The notes: generated by a model from the sequence alone, not told the origin. A DNA stretch of 64,000 nt from Nitrospira sp. Ga0074138 (GCA_001464735.1 LNDU01000055.1:88672-152671), one strand, 5' to 3'; shown: positions 44,602 through 53,770, counted from the stretch's first letter. Program-made: numbers and translations.

Positions 44602-45447
44602 GTGGCACGGTTTCGCCCACGAAAAACATTGAGATTGGTTGCACCTCTGCGAGGGCGGCAGCCGGAACCGATACCAGCCTGGAAACGGGAAGAGGAGGGG
44701 CTATCTCGTGAACTGCATGATCGTTGGAGTGCACTTCATCGTCACTGTGTCGATCAATCAAGCCATCTCCGTCTGGGCCGCCTCGTCCGTCGGCTTACGC
44801 ACTATGACTACGGGGTGAGGGAATCCGCGCTCGCTGAATTGGAGTTGGCCACCCAATTGATTCGCGTCGGAGTCCGGGTCACGTTTTTGGCAGAGTCGCA
44901 GGCGCGAACAGCCGATCTTGAATGTCGTCTCGGTCGTGAACGCTTTTTTGTGGAAGTCACCGCGATGGTAGGATCAGCGGCGCGGCAGCGATTGCCCTTA
45001 CGAGGACTCCACCTGGATGAGTTCAGTGGGGAGGAGGAGGATCGGGGTGTCATCCTGATCCACAGGATTCTCGCGCGCATTCAGCAAAAGGCTAAGCAAT
45101 TGGCCGACTATTGTGATTCGGTGGTGCTTAGCATCTCCATTCCACGAGCCGACCTTCAGGGGGAAAAGAACGCTCGCTCGGAAGCAATCTGGCTGGACCT
45201 GAAGGCATTGGCCGGGGTGGTGACGGTTTTGCTCACCAGGGTTCCAACTCTCAGCGCCGTGTTGATCTCGCTCTGGGATGTCGAACCGATTCCCTCAAGA
45301 GCGGCGGTCAAGCTTGCGAATGTGGAGTTGATTGAAAGGCCCAAACAGCAGCGTATTCAACCACGAGTGCGTATGCTGATTCAGAATCCCAAGGCCTCAG
45401 CCCCGCTCTCCGAAGCCCATGAGGCTTTGATCCGACAAACGCTGTAA
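44602..45447 (+). CDS. Unknown protein with a nuclease-like segment
   Basis: This 281-residue protein begins at GTG 44602. The central part, ELELATQLIRVGVRVTFLAE followed by RTADLECRLGRERFFVEVTA, has the order helix-E, then D-x-E and (F)-V-E-V-T, which resembles the core of PD-(D/E)XK nuclease-fold proteins, with the usual lysine replaced by threonine. Residues beyond 170 show an alpha/beta pattern (DYCDSVVLSISIPRADLQ). The catalytic residue change suggests a binding role or an inactive relative. It is coupled to the gene before it. The assignment is tentative. Confidence 0.6.
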   Translation: MARFRPRKTLRLVAPLRGRQPEPIPAWKREEEGLSRELHDRWSALHRHCVDQSSHLRLGRLVRRLTHYDYGVRESALAELELATQLIRVGVRVTFLAESQARTADLECRLGRERFFVEVTAMVGSAARQRLPLRGLHLDEFSGEEEDRGVILIHRILARIQQKAKQLADYCDSVVLSISIPRADLQGEKNARSEAIWLDLKALAGVVTVLLTRVPTLSAVLISLWDVEPIPSRAAVKLANVELIERPKQQRIQPRVRMLIQNPKASAPLSEAHEALIRQTL

Positions 45448-45465
45448 CTATTTCACGATGTGGGG

Positions 45466-46062
45466 TCACGTGAGCCTCTTCCGGGCATTGTAAATTCGAC
45501 CACCGGCTTGCTGATAACGCTGGAAGACCGCGATGGCCTCATCTCGGCAAAGATCACGGGTCACGGCGATTCCGCGGTCTTCCAGGGTTGCCACCCAGTT
45601 CTTAGGTTTCGGAGCTTCATCGAACCCGATCGCCGTTGCATCGGACCCTCGTGCGGCGCAGACAACTTTGCGAACTCCCGACCAAAGAATTGCGCCATAA
45701 CACATGGCGCAGGGCTCGCAGCTCGTGATGAGTTCTAGCTTCGGCAGACCGGGCGTGCCAAGATCGAACTGCCTCAGGGTCCGGTGTGCGTTGGCGAGGG
45801 CGACCACTTCGGCGTGGGCAAGTGAACAGTTGGTGGGTTCGACGACATTGATCCCAACGGCAATGAGTCGACCTGTGTGCGATTCAAATACGGCAGCACC
45901 GAAGGGTCCGCCGGTCTGAGCGGTGATGTTGGTCAGCGCGAGCTGGATGACGAAGCGCATACGATCGGACGCCGCCACGATCTGGTTTGGCTGCCGACGC
46001 GCAAGACGGATGGCCCAGGATGGGAGGCGAAAGGGGGACGTGGAGGGGACCCCAGACTTCAC
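45466..46062 (-). CDS. Nucleoside/guanine deaminase of the cytidine deaminase superfamily
   Basis: The zinc site is clear: CSLAHAEVVALANAHRT (HAE) and LITSCEPCAMCYGAILWSGV (PCxxC). The N-terminal block TGGPFGAAVFE and the late segment AIGFDEAPKPKNW favour the guanine-deaminase-like branch over TadA. The 198-residue frame starts at GTG 46062, overlapping the stop of the TPR gene by four bases; an ATG at 45960 is another possible start. The likely product of the reaction is a deaminated purine plus ammonia. Confidence 0.85.
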   Translation of the reverse strand: MKSGVPSTSPFRLPSWAIRLARRQPNQIVAASDRMRFVIQLALTNITAQTGGPFGAAVFESHTGRLIAVGINVVEPTNCSLAHAEVVALANAHRTLRQFDLGTPGLPKLELITSCEPCAMCYGAILWSGVRKVVCAARGSDATAIGFDEAPKPKNWVATLEDRGIAVTRDLCRDEAIAVFQRYQQAGGRIYNARKRLT

Positions 46063-46376
46063 GACGGCAACGAAACCTTCAACGCCTCAAGATTCTTCGT
46101 CACCATGGCATCGCCGTTCTTCGTCGAGACGTCAATGCCCGTCGCACAGACAGTTCGGCATTCGTCGAGCCGCTCCAGTTTCTGGAGAGACTGTGCGAGC
46201 CCATAATAGGCAGCTGAGTAGGTGGGTTTTACCGTGATGCATTGCTGCAGGGCCTTCGCGGCTTCTTCAAAGTTCCCGTCGTCCATGTAGGCCTTTCCCA
46301 GCCCAAACCAGGCGACATCGTCGTTCGGGTCCATGGCCAGGAATTTCTTCAGTGGTTCGATTCGTGGATTGGGCAT
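46059..46376 (-). CDS. Small TPR protein
   Basis: The 105 residues form about two and a half tetratricopeptide units: DDVAWFGLGKAYMDDGNFEE, AAKALQQCITVKPTYSAAYY and GLAQSLQKLERLDECRTVCA. It begins MPNPRIEPLKKFLAMDPNDD. It is translationally coupled to the deaminase that follows. The partner is unknown. Confidence 0.8.
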   Translation of the reverse strand: MPNPRIEPLKKFLAMDPNDDVAWFGLGKAYMDDGNFEEAAKALQQCITVKPTYSAAYYGLAQSLQKLERLDECRTVCATGIDVSTKNGDAMVTKNLEALKVSLPS

Positions 46377-46487
46377 GATGGCTCCTGTTGTTCATGGGAA
46401 ACGATAGCAGTGCTGGTGCACATTGTCTATGGCGTTTTCTGCATGATAATCTGTCTTGGAATTGCAGGTGAGTGTGAGGGTGCATGT

Positions 46488-47432
46488 ATGGGGAAGACAG
46501 GTCTCGTCTATCATTCGGCGTATCTTGAGCATGACATGGGGTTCGGGCATCCCGAGTCTCCCAATCGGTTGCGCGCGATCGTGCAGCGATTGGAGGAAAG
46601 CGGAGTCGCCGCTCGACTGGTCAGGATCGAGGCGCGAAAGGCCGAGGATGAGTGGATCACGCAAGTCCACGCCCCCAATTATCTGGCGTCGCTCAACCGC
46701 CAAGCACACACGAGTGGCCGCGTCTCGCTCGACCCTGATACGTCCATGTCCCCAGGCACACTGCAGGCTGCGTATTTAGCGGCGGGAGGGGCATTGGCGG
46801 CGGTCGATGCCATCATGGCACAGCAAGTGGACCATGTGTTCTGTGCCGTGCGGCCTCCTGGTCACCATGCTGAAGCCGGGCGGGCGATGGGGTTCTGTTT
46901 CCTCAATAACGTGGCGATTGCTGCCCGCTATCTCCAGAAAAAGTATAGACTCAAGCGAGTCTTGATTGTTGATTGGGATGTCCATCATGGGAATGGGACC
47001 CAACATACCTTTGAGGACGATCCCTCGATTCTCTTCTTCAGCACCCACCAGTATCCCCATTATCCCGGCACAGGCCGAGGAACCGAGCGCGGCAAGGGAG
47101 CTGGGGAAGGATTCACCATCAATGTGCCGATGGAAGCCGGTCAGGGGGATGACGACTATCGCGCCGTGTTTCAGAAAGTGCTCGTAGCGGCAGCCGATGA
47201 TTTTAATCCAGAGTTTGTCATCATCTCAGCCGGCTTCGACGCGCATAAGGATGATCCGTTGGCAAGTATGGGATTGACTGAATCCGGCTATGCGGAGTTG
47301 ACGCAGATCGTGGCGGGTATCGCCACACGCCATGCGAACGGTCGTATTCTCTCCTCACTCGAAGGCGGATATAACCTGACGGCGCTCGCGGCCTCGGTCG
47401 AGGCCCACATCAAGACGCTGCTTGCCGTATGA
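46488..47432 (+). CDS. Histone deacetylase-family amidohydrolase
   Basis: From ATG 46488 the 314 residues show the class II HDAC/acetylpolyamine hydrolase core: VRPPGHHAEAGRAMGFCFLN with the paired histidines, VLIVDWDVHHGNGTQ with the zinc aspartate and histidine, and ISAGFDAHKDDPLA with the third aspartate. Bacterial members deacetylate small molecules or proteins such as acetyl-CoA synthetase. The stop overlaps the start of the pentaheme cytochrome gene by four bases, an unexpected but evident operon link. Confidence 0.9.
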   Translation: MGKTGLVYHSAYLEHDMGFGHPESPNRLRAIVQRLEESGVAARLVRIEARKAEDEWITQVHAPNYLASLNRQAHTSGRVSLDPDTSMSPGTLQAAYLAAGGALAAVDAIMAQQVDHVFCAVRPPGHHAEAGRAMGFCFLNNVAIAARYLQKKYRLKRVLIVDWDVHHGNGTQHTFEDDPSILFFSTHQYPHYPGTGRGTERGKGAGEGFTINVPMEAGQGDDDYRAVFQKVLVAAADDFNPEFVIISAGFDAHKDDPLASMGLTESGYAELTQIVAGIATRHANGRILSSLEGGYNLTALAASVEAHIKTLLAV

Positions 47433-48715
47433 GGCGCGTGTACGTCATCTCAATTCTGATGGTTGTGCTGGCTGGGGCAACCTATCTGTACTATACGGAG
47501 ATCAAACCGGTCGTGATTTTCGGATTGCGTGATGACTATGCCCATGCCATTCCGTTTCAGAAAGTTCCTGATGGGCTCGCAAGCCTCAAAGCCGAATCCT
47601 GTGGCCAATGTCATCGCGAGATCTATGAGGAATGGAAGACGAGCATTCATGCCCATGCCTACGAAGATCCGTTTTTCCAGGCTTACTGGAAGAAGGATAA
47701 GAACATTTGGGTTTGCCTGAATTGCCACACACCGCTCGAGAATCAGCAGCCCACGCTGGTGAAAGAGATTCCACGCGGACGAGTCGAGAAAGCCATTCAA
47801 GAGCCAAACCCGCACTATGATCCGGAGTATCAAAAGGAATCGGTGACCTGTGCGGCCTGCCATGTGCGAGACGGCGTGATTTACGGGCCGTATGAAGATT
47901 CCGCAGCGCCCCATCCCGCCAAATTGGATCCAAAATTTAGGACGGCGGAAGTGTGCTACCGCTGCCACAATGTGGTGTCCGGCCCGGCCCAGTTCTACAA
48001 TGTGGGACCCTGCGGGACGTATGCGGAATATGAAGGCCAGTACTGGCAGGAGCGGGGCTTCATTTGCCAGAGTTGCCACATGCCGGAGATTGAGAGACCG
48101 GTGGCTCTGGGGGGACCGATCCGAAAGGGGCGACAACATCTCTGGCGGGGCGGACATGATCCAGGGATGGTCTCACGAGCGATTGCTGTCCAGGTGAAGG
48201 CCGACACGGATGTGCCGAAGCCGGGCGATCGGGTCGGGTTTACGCTGACCCTGACGAATGCCGGTGCCGGGCATAAGATTCCAACGGGTGACCCCGATCG
48301 ATTTTTTACGGTGGAGTTCCTTGTCGAAGATCAGCAGGGACACATACTGGAGCAGCAGAGTTCCACGATGGGGCGGTGGATACTCTGGCAGCCTGTCATC
48401 ATAGAGTTGTATGATAATCGACTGTTCCCGCAGACCAGCCGTGACTACCAGTTTGCGTATCGGATACCTGAGAAGACGGACGGACTGAAGCTGAAAACAC
48501 GGGTGCGGTACCACATTCTGACCGACGGACAGCATGAGATGCTGCAGACGAAATACGGCCTGACCGGCAACGATCCTTATCGATTTGTCGTCTATGAGCG
48601 AGAATTTCCGTTGTCGGGCGAGTTGAAAACCGCATTGGAGCACCAAGAAACCCGGCGATCGCACGTCCCTCGTCAACAGGATGGCAACAGTTGCAAAGCT
48701 GTCGCGCACAGCTGA
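47429..48715 (+). CDS. Pentaheme c-type cytochrome, third copy
   Basis: The 428 residues start with an uncleaved-type membrane anchor (VISILMVVLAGATYLYYTEI). Five heme sites follow: CGQCH (in ESCGQCHREIYEEWK), CLNCH, CAACH, CYRCH and CQSCH. The heme-free C-terminal domain contains GAGHKIPTGDPDRFFTVEFL, equivalent to the PHSFPDGDP and PHNLPATHP segments of the cytochromes at 26110 and 27389. All three thus share one architecture. It is coupled to the deacetylase gene upstream and followed by a rhodanese gene. Confidence 0.9.
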   Translation: MRRVYVISILMVVLAGATYLYYTEIKPVVIFGLRDDYAHAIPFQKVPDGLASLKAESCGQCHREIYEEWKTSIHAHAYEDPFFQAYWKKDKNIWVCLNCHTPLENQQPTLVKEIPRGRVEKAIQEPNPHYDPEYQKESVTCAACHVRDGVIYGPYEDSAAPHPAKLDPKFRTAEVCYRCHNVVSGPAQFYNVGPCGTYAEYEGQYWQERGFICQSCHMPEIERPVALGGPIRKGRQHLWRGGHDPGMVSRAIAVQVKADTDVPKPGDRVGFTLTLTNAGAGHKIPTGDPDRFFTVEFLVEDQQGHILEQQSSTMGRWILWQPVIIELYDNRLFPQTSRDYQFAYRIPEKTDGLKLKTRVRYHILTDGQHEMLQTKYGLTGNDPYRFVVYEREFPLSGELKTALEHQETRRSHVPRQQDGNSCKAVAHS

Positions 48716-48749
48716 ATCGCCCGTCTCGGGCTAGAAAGAGCCAGGCATC

Positions 48750-49628
48750 GTGACGCATCCATTACTCATCGATACTGAATCGCTTCAGCAGCAGTTAGGT
48801 CAATCGGGCGTGGTGATCATCGACGTGCGAGGCAAGGCAGCGTATGAGTTCGGCGGGCATATTCCCGGGGCCGTGCATTCCACTTGGCATGAATATAGCG
48901 ATCCCAGTGCCGTCGCGAAAGGCTTACTCAATCCAGCTCTTGGCGAGATCGAGCGTATTCTCCAGCGGCTTGGGATCAATCAAGACAGTGAGGTGGTGAT
49001 CTATTCCAATCCGTTCGACAACTGGGGCGACGAAGGGCGGATGTTTTGGATGCTGGACTATCTGGGCCACACCCGGTTGCGTATTTTGGATGGGGGGTGG
49101 GTAAAGTGGACGGCGGAAAAGCGGCCGTTTGAGCATGGGCTGGTTTCCCCAACGAGGGGAAACTTCACCGCTCGACCACGTCGGGATTTGATCGCGTTGA
49201 AAGAGGAGCTGAAAGAACTCGTCAGGGGGCCGCATCCCCAGACGGCGATTCTCGATGCGCGCAGCGTTGAAGAGTATCTAGGGAAAGAGATATCGGGTAT
49301 CCCACGGCCCGGTCACATCCCTTCAGCTATACACGTGGCGTGGAATGGGTTCTTGAATAAGGATGCGACGGTTAAAGATCTGTCCGTGATCAGGGAGATG
49401 TTGGTCGCAAAGGGGATAGGCAACGGACAGGACGTCATTTGCTACTGTACCGGCGGCGTGCGATCGGCCTGGCTCTATTTCATCCTCAAACTTGTCGGGT
49501 ATTCGAAACTCAGAAACTATCCTGGGTCGTGGTGGGAGTGGAGTCGAGACTTCGCCTGTCCAGCCGAAAAAGATGTTCATGCGCTCCAGAAAATGCTTGG
49601 GTTTGCTCCAGCTTCCAAACCTTCTTGA
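48750..49628 (+). CDS. Two-domain rhodanese (thiosulfate/3-mercaptopyruvate sulfurtransferase)
   Basis: The 292 residues hold an inactive N-terminal rhodanese domain (VVIIDVRGKAAYEFGGHIPG) and an active C-terminal one with the cysteine loop DVICYCTGGVRSAWLYF. The CRS linker motif ILDARSVEEYLGKE is typical. These enzymes transfer sulfane sulfur from thiosulfate to cyanide or a thiol. No signal peptide is evident. The start is GTG 48750. It lies 34 bases after the cytochrome gene and may share its transcript. Confidence 0.9.
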   Translation: MTHPLLIDTESLQQQLGQSGVVIIDVRGKAAYEFGGHIPGAVHSTWHEYSDPSAVAKGLLNPALGEIERILQRLGINQDSEVVIYSNPFDNWGDEGRMFWMLDYLGHTRLRILDGGWVKWTAEKRPFEHGLVSPTRGNFTARPRRDLIALKEELKELVRGPHPQTAILDARSVEEYLGKEISGIPRPGHIPSAIHVAWNGFLNKDATVKDLSVIREMLVAKGIGNGQDVICYCTGGVRSAWLYFILKLVGYSKLRNYPGSWWEWSRDFACPAEKDVHALQKMLGFAPASKPS

Positions 49629-49654
49629 CAGTCTTGAGGAACGCTGTGTAAGGT
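49625..49654 (+). promoter_or_regulatory. Weak candidate promoter for the SmbP-like gene
   Basis: A perfect TTGACA at 49625-49630 overlaps the rhodanese stop; TAAGGT at 49649-49654 is a poor -10 at 18 bases. The -35 match is the main support. Confidence 0.3.
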
Positions 49655-49711
49655 GAATTCGAGTATTTTTCAACGTAAAATTTTGCATCTTCAACCATCA
49701 AGGAGGCAGCC

Positions 49712-50059
49712 ATGATGAGAAGAATCTGTCGTAGTGCGATGTTGGTATTCGGACTTGGCGTATTGGTTGGCGCGCCGATGCTGAATGGTTTAGCGCTCGC
49801 CGGCGACAAGCATGTGGCTGAAGCGGTCGAACACGCGAAAGGCGCCGCATCACATGGGAAAGAAGGGCATGCGGATGCCTGTGTTGAGCATGCGAGTGAA
49901 GCGCTCAAACATGCGACGGCTGCTGGAATGAAAAATCCCCATTTGATGGAAGGGATCAAACACCTGACGGAAGCTGTGAAACATGGCAAGGCTGGACATG
50001 CCGATGCATGCACGGAACATGCAGATGGCGCCGCGACGCATTTGGCTGAAGTCAAGTAA
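49712..50059 (+). CDS. SmbP-like small periplasmic metal-binding protein
   Basis: The 115 residues have a signal peptide (LVFGLGVLVGAPMLNGLALA) and a mature part made of repeated helical turns rich in histidine, alanine and glutamate: HVAEAVEHAKGAASHGKEGH, HADACVEHASEALKHA and HLTEAVKHGKAGHADACTEH. This agrees with SmbP of Nitrosomonas europaea, a copper-binding periplasmic protein. Here it could buffer copper or other metals needed by the respiratory enzymes. The gene has its own aaggagg site and ends before a strong terminator. Confidence 0.85.
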   Translation: MMRRICRSAMLVFGLGVLVGAPMLNGLALAGDKHVAEAVEHAKGAASHGKEGHADACVEHASEALKHATAAGMKNPHLMEGIKHLTEAVKHGKAGHADACTEHADGAATHLAEVK

Positions 50060-50109
50060 CGCAGCAGGGTTCGCAGCTGACGTCTTTCAGCGGTCAGCGA
50101 GTTTTTCAG

Positions 50110-50138
50110 AACGGGCAGGGACACAATCCCTGCCCGTT
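50110..50138 (+). terminator. Rho-independent-type hairpin after the SmbP-like gene
   Basis: aacgggcaggga and tccctgcccgtt pair perfectly (12 bp) around a five-base loop, 50 bases after the stop. Only a weak T run follows, but the stem is very stable. Confidence 0.75.
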
Positions 50139-50159
50139 CCGGTATGAAGGGAGTGTTAC

Positions 50160-50951
50160 GTGCGAGTCGGGTTCTACCAATTCGATCCACAGTTCGGCGA
50201 GGTGGCCAAGAATCTGGAGATAGTCACGGCCAAGCTGGACCAGGCGGAGGCCGATCTCATCGTGTTGCCGGAGTTGTTCGCGTCCGGCTATCAGTTTCTT
50301 TCACAGCAGGAAGCGCACCAACTCGCTGAGCCGGTTCCTGATGGCCCCACGGTCCGTCGTCTGGTTGATATCGCGAAACGCCGCAAGCTGCATCTTGTGG
50401 CGGGGCTTCCTGAACGATCCGGTTCTCGCTGCTACAACTCCGCCGTGGTCGTGGGACCGTCTGGTTTTCGGGGATGCTATCGAAAGACCCATCTCTTTTT
50501 CGAAGAGACACAATACTTCACGCCCGGTGACTCAGGCTTTCTTGTGTGGGAGATCGGCGTCGCGAAGGTCGGGATCATGATCTGTTTCGATTGGTACTAT
50601 CCGGAGGCGGCACGCACCTTGGCGATGCAGGGGGCCGAGATCATTTGTCATCCCTCCAATCTGGTCTTGCCGAATTGCCCTGATTCCATGCCGGTGCGGT
50701 GTCTCGAAAATCGGGTGTTTGCCGTGACATGTAATCGCATCGGCAGCGAAGCACGGGGTGGGAAAGAGCGGTTGACCTACATCGGCCAGAGCGAAGTGGT
50801 CACCCCGATGGGGGTAATTCAACATCGGGCGTCTCGTGACCGAGAGGAGCTGACGATCGTTGAGATTGACCCGGCGCAAGCCCGCAACAAGAGTTTGAAT
50901 CGCTACAACGATCTGCTTCGTGACCGTCGCACATCGCTGTACAAAATGTAA
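50160..50951 (+). CDS. Carbon-nitrogen hydrolase (nitrilase superfamily)
   Basis: The 263-residue protein contains the catalytic triad blocks: LIVLPELFASGYQF (Glu), GCYRKTHLFFEE (Lys) and VGIMICFDWYYPEAARTLAM (Cys). It probably hydrolyses an amide such as an omega-amide or N-carbamoyl compound; the substrate is not decided by the motifs. The start is GTG 50160 with aagggag upstream. The gene stands between a terminator and a YqgE gene. Confidence 0.88.
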   Translation: MRVGFYQFDPQFGEVAKNLEIVTAKLDQAEADLIVLPELFASGYQFLSQQEAHQLAEPVPDGPTVRRLVDIAKRRKLHLVAGLPERSGSRCYNSAVVVGPSGFRGCYRKTHLFFEETQYFTPGDSGFLVWEIGVAKVGIMICFDWYYPEAARTLAMQGAEIICHPSNLVLPNCPDSMPVRCLENRVFAVTCNRIGSEARGGKERLTYIGQSEVVTPMGVIQHRASRDREELTIVEIDPAQARNKSLNRYNDLLRDRRTSLYKM

Positions 50952-51028
50952 CCTCTCTCCACCGTCATCTCCTGCTGAGAGAAGCCCAGTGCTTGCGCAA
51001 CTTCTGTGGGCAGAGTAGGATTTCACTC

Positions 51029-51589
51029 ATGGACACTGAAATCCGTAAAGGCATTTTTCTGATTGCGGCGCCAAGCCTGCGCGACCCGAACTTCCGGCAG
51101 ACCGTCGTGTTGCTGTGCGAACATGGGCCGGAAGGAGCGCTCGGCGTCATCGTGAACCGTCCGACAGCCATGTCCATTTCTGAAGCCTTGCCCCAGGTAC
51201 CGGTGCTCGAGGGATCAGGCCATGTGCTCTATGCCGGTGGCCCCGTGCAGACGAATCAAGTGATGCTGCTCTACCGGGGTGATCAGTTTCCGGACAATGC
51301 CCACCACGTGTTCGACGGAGTCTGCCTTGGCGGAGACGTCGGCATGGTCGAACGCATTCTCACCGGTGTCGGGACGGCGGAATCCTTCCGTGCCTATCTT
51401 GGATATTCGGGGTGGGGACCAGGCCAACTGGAGAACGAAATGAAAACAGGCTCATGGATCACGTTGCCCGCGGACCCAGAGGCAGTGTTTGAAAAGGAAC
51501 CCACGCGTGTCTGGGGGGATATTCTCCTCACGCTGGGCGAAGCCTATCAGCCATACGTCGACATGCCCTTCGATCCATCCTGTAACTGA
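51029..51589 (+). CDS. YqgE/AlgH family protein
   Basis: From ATG 51029 the 186 residues read KGIFLIAAPSLRDPNFRQTV, then EGALGVIVNRPTA, LYAGGPVQTNQVMLLY and YLGYSGWGPGQLENEM, which are the standard YqgE/AlgH blocks. The family is conserved and its molecular function is not settled. The start was moved inward from 50993 to match family N-termini. Confidence 0.92.
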   Translation: MDTEIRKGIFLIAAPSLRDPNFRQTVVLLCEHGPEGALGVIVNRPTAMSISEALPQVPVLEGSGHVLYAGGPVQTNQVMLLYRGDQFPDNAHHVFDGVCLGGDVGMVERILTGVGTAESFRAYLGYSGWGPGQLENEMKTGSWITLPADPEAVFEKEPTRVWGDILLTLGEAYQPYVDMPFDPSCN

Positions 51590-51735
51590 ATCCTTTGCGC
51601 CTCCCGACTGACATCGACTCCATCATCATTGAAGCTTGCCACGCCGAGTGCTAGGCTCGTTTCTGCTGTGAGGGAGAGTGGCTTGTCGCGGAGGTCATCG
51701 TGATTGCATGATAGTTCGGGTGCAAGGTTCCTGAC

Positions 51736-53178
51736 GTGATCGTCACGTCGAACGTGGAGTCGGATGAGCGAGCCTATACGAAGAGGGAGAATAAATACGT
51801 GAATCAGCCAGAGACGTCTCGGCCCGGAGCTGAGGCCTTGTTGAGAAAATTACACGAACGCCCGCACCAGCCGATCGGGAGATGGCTGCGTGCCCCAGCC
51901 CATGTGCACTATAAAGCCTTTCGCATGTCCGACCCGCCGGCGCAGCGTCCAGCCAGCCGGTTGGAATTCCAATCGCTGTTGGGACATCTTAAGATTTCTG
52001 CCGAAATGACCTCCGTGAGGGAGAATTTCGGCTACGGCGTGAAGGAAGCGGAAAACGGCGATCGGCTCATCCTCATTTGGCAGGCCCATACGGAATACTA
52101 TAATTACCAGCTCTGGCATGTGCCGTCGCCAACGAACGGCGCACCGACTTTTGGACCACTGACGTTTCCGGAGTACACGTTTCCTGTGGAGCCGCTTGGG
52201 TCGGTGGTCTGCCGCTTGGACATTCTGCTGACGACGGGCATGCTCCCGCCACGCAATGAGCTGCGCGGACTGATGCCTGGCCCGGTTGTCTACGGCAGCC
52301 GAATCTTCAATGAGCAGACATGCGTCGCGACCAGCTTTACACCGGACGACCAAGGGCGAGAACGGTACTGGGTCAGTGTCGGACCGTTGCAAGGCGATCC
52401 CTCGCGTCTGAAAGACATTGTCGATGCCATTGTGCGGATTGAAACCTACTATCATTTACTGCTCATGCAGAAGCCGCTATTCTCCGCTGCTATTGATCAG
52501 GTCTATAAATTCGAACAGGTTCACTTGAAACAGCGAGAAATTATTACGTCTCATATCGGGCACGCAAACGCGGAGACCTTGCAGCGCTGGTTGAATACCC
52601 TCACTCAGGATCTGCTGAAGACTAACCGTATGGCTGGAACACTCCACTTCGAGTTGTCCGCCTCGCTCCCCTACGACAGGATCGTGCATTCCACCCTAGC
52701 GTCGTTGGCAGAGAAACCCCTAGAGTCGTATCGTCCGACCTCGGACTATGTGCTGAGCGGCATTACGGGTGTGGCGGAAGGCTATCAGCAGCTCTTGAAG
52801 CGGATCGACACGCTGCGAGGCGGCTTCGAGGGCATCATCACCATCATTCGCACCCGCATCGACTTGATCTTGGAGGCGCAGAATCTCGCACTGCTTCAAA
52901 GTGTGGACAAAACGACCAAGAGTCAAGTGCTACTGCAGCATACTGTCGAAGGATTGTCGGTCATCGTCATTGCGTATTACCTGGCCGGACTTTGTGGATA
53001 TGTGTTCAAAGGGTTTCAGGAAATGGGTTGGCTCAAGAATGCGAATATTGCCTCTGCGATTTTTGTTCCCATCGCGATTGGACTTGCCTTTGGCATCACC
53101 ACGTTCAGCAAAAAGTATCTGCACAAGAAGGTGGAAGATGAGCAGCCTAAGCAGAAAACTGATAAGTCTGAGGTATAG
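51736..53178 (+). CDS. DUF3422-family membrane protein
   Basis: The 480 residues include a long soluble region (ERPHQPIGRWLRAPAHVHYK, ELRGLMPGPVVYGSRIFNE) typical of DUF3422, a coiled-coil-like helix near residue 350-400, and two membrane helices close to the C-terminus (VEGLSVIVIAYYLAGLCGYV and ASAIFVPIAIGLAFGITTFS). DUF3422 proteins often occur with exported redox or transport systems but have no known function. Start GTG 51736 is tentative; GTG 51799 is plausible. Confidence 0.85.
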   Translation: MIVTSNVESDERAYTKRENKYVNQPETSRPGAEALLRKLHERPHQPIGRWLRAPAHVHYKAFRMSDPPAQRPASRLEFQSLLGHLKISAEMTSVRENFGYGVKEAENGDRLILIWQAHTEYYNYQLWHVPSPTNGAPTFGPLTFPEYTFPVEPLGSVVCRLDILLTTGMLPPRNELRGLMPGPVVYGSRIFNEQTCVATSFTPDDQGRERYWVSVGPLQGDPSRLKDIVDAIVRIETYYHLLLMQKPLFSAAIDQVYKFEQVHLKQREIITSHIGHANAETLQRWLNTLTQDLLKTNRMAGTLHFELSASLPYDRIVHSTLASLAEKPLESYRPTSDYVLSGITGVAEGYQQLLKRIDTLRGGFEGIITIIRTRIDLILEAQNLALLQSVDKTTKSQVLLQHTVEGLSVIVIAYYLAGLCGYVFKGFQEMGWLKNANIASAIFVPIAIGLAFGITTFSKKYLHKKVEDEQPKQKTDKSEV

Positions 53179-53770
53179 CCCCACCGCCAGCAGTGACTCA
53201 AAGTTGTACAATCCCGCATCGCTGATCCAGGCTGATAAGCCTGGAGTACGCCGGCACATCGTGCTCTCTGCGATCATACTGCTCACCCACAGTCTGTAGC
53301 CTAGTACATTTTTATATCCGGGCTGGATGTTTCGCTAGTTCCAAAACCAGCCAGAGATGACCATGCGTGCATGGATGGTTGTCATCTTCTGTTATCGGAT
53401 TCGATACACCTGATGGATCTCATTTGATACATGCGTTGACGTTCGAGAAACGTGCTGCACGGTGCTTCGAAATGCAATGCGGTCTATGAGGCTGAAAGTA
53501 AAGAGATTGTGTGCGACCTCTCCGATATTTTGCTCCTCTGATTTACTGCTGGCATCTTGCTTGCTGTTAATTGCTATTACTTGCTGTTAACAGATGCGAG
53601 TTAGCGAGTCGAGCTGCAAGCAATATCTGCTGGCTCAAAGTGTTGTCCATAACAGATTAAGTGAATGGCGGAAAGGAGGTCATTATGCGGTTCACTTCAG
53701 ACCATGGATCGGCACATATCAGTGGTCGCAAGTTAATTCACTTACAGCAAAACGAAAAGGGGATTTTACG
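53179..53770. other. Intergenic region before the first heme-binding paralog
   Basis: No gene is supported in these 590 bases. A small hairpin ccaggctgataagcctgg is at about 53226-53243, and ttgctgttaa occurs twice near 53560-53590. The base composition is more AT-rich than the neighbouring genes, which suits a regulatory region, but no promoter is convincing. Confidence 0.4.
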
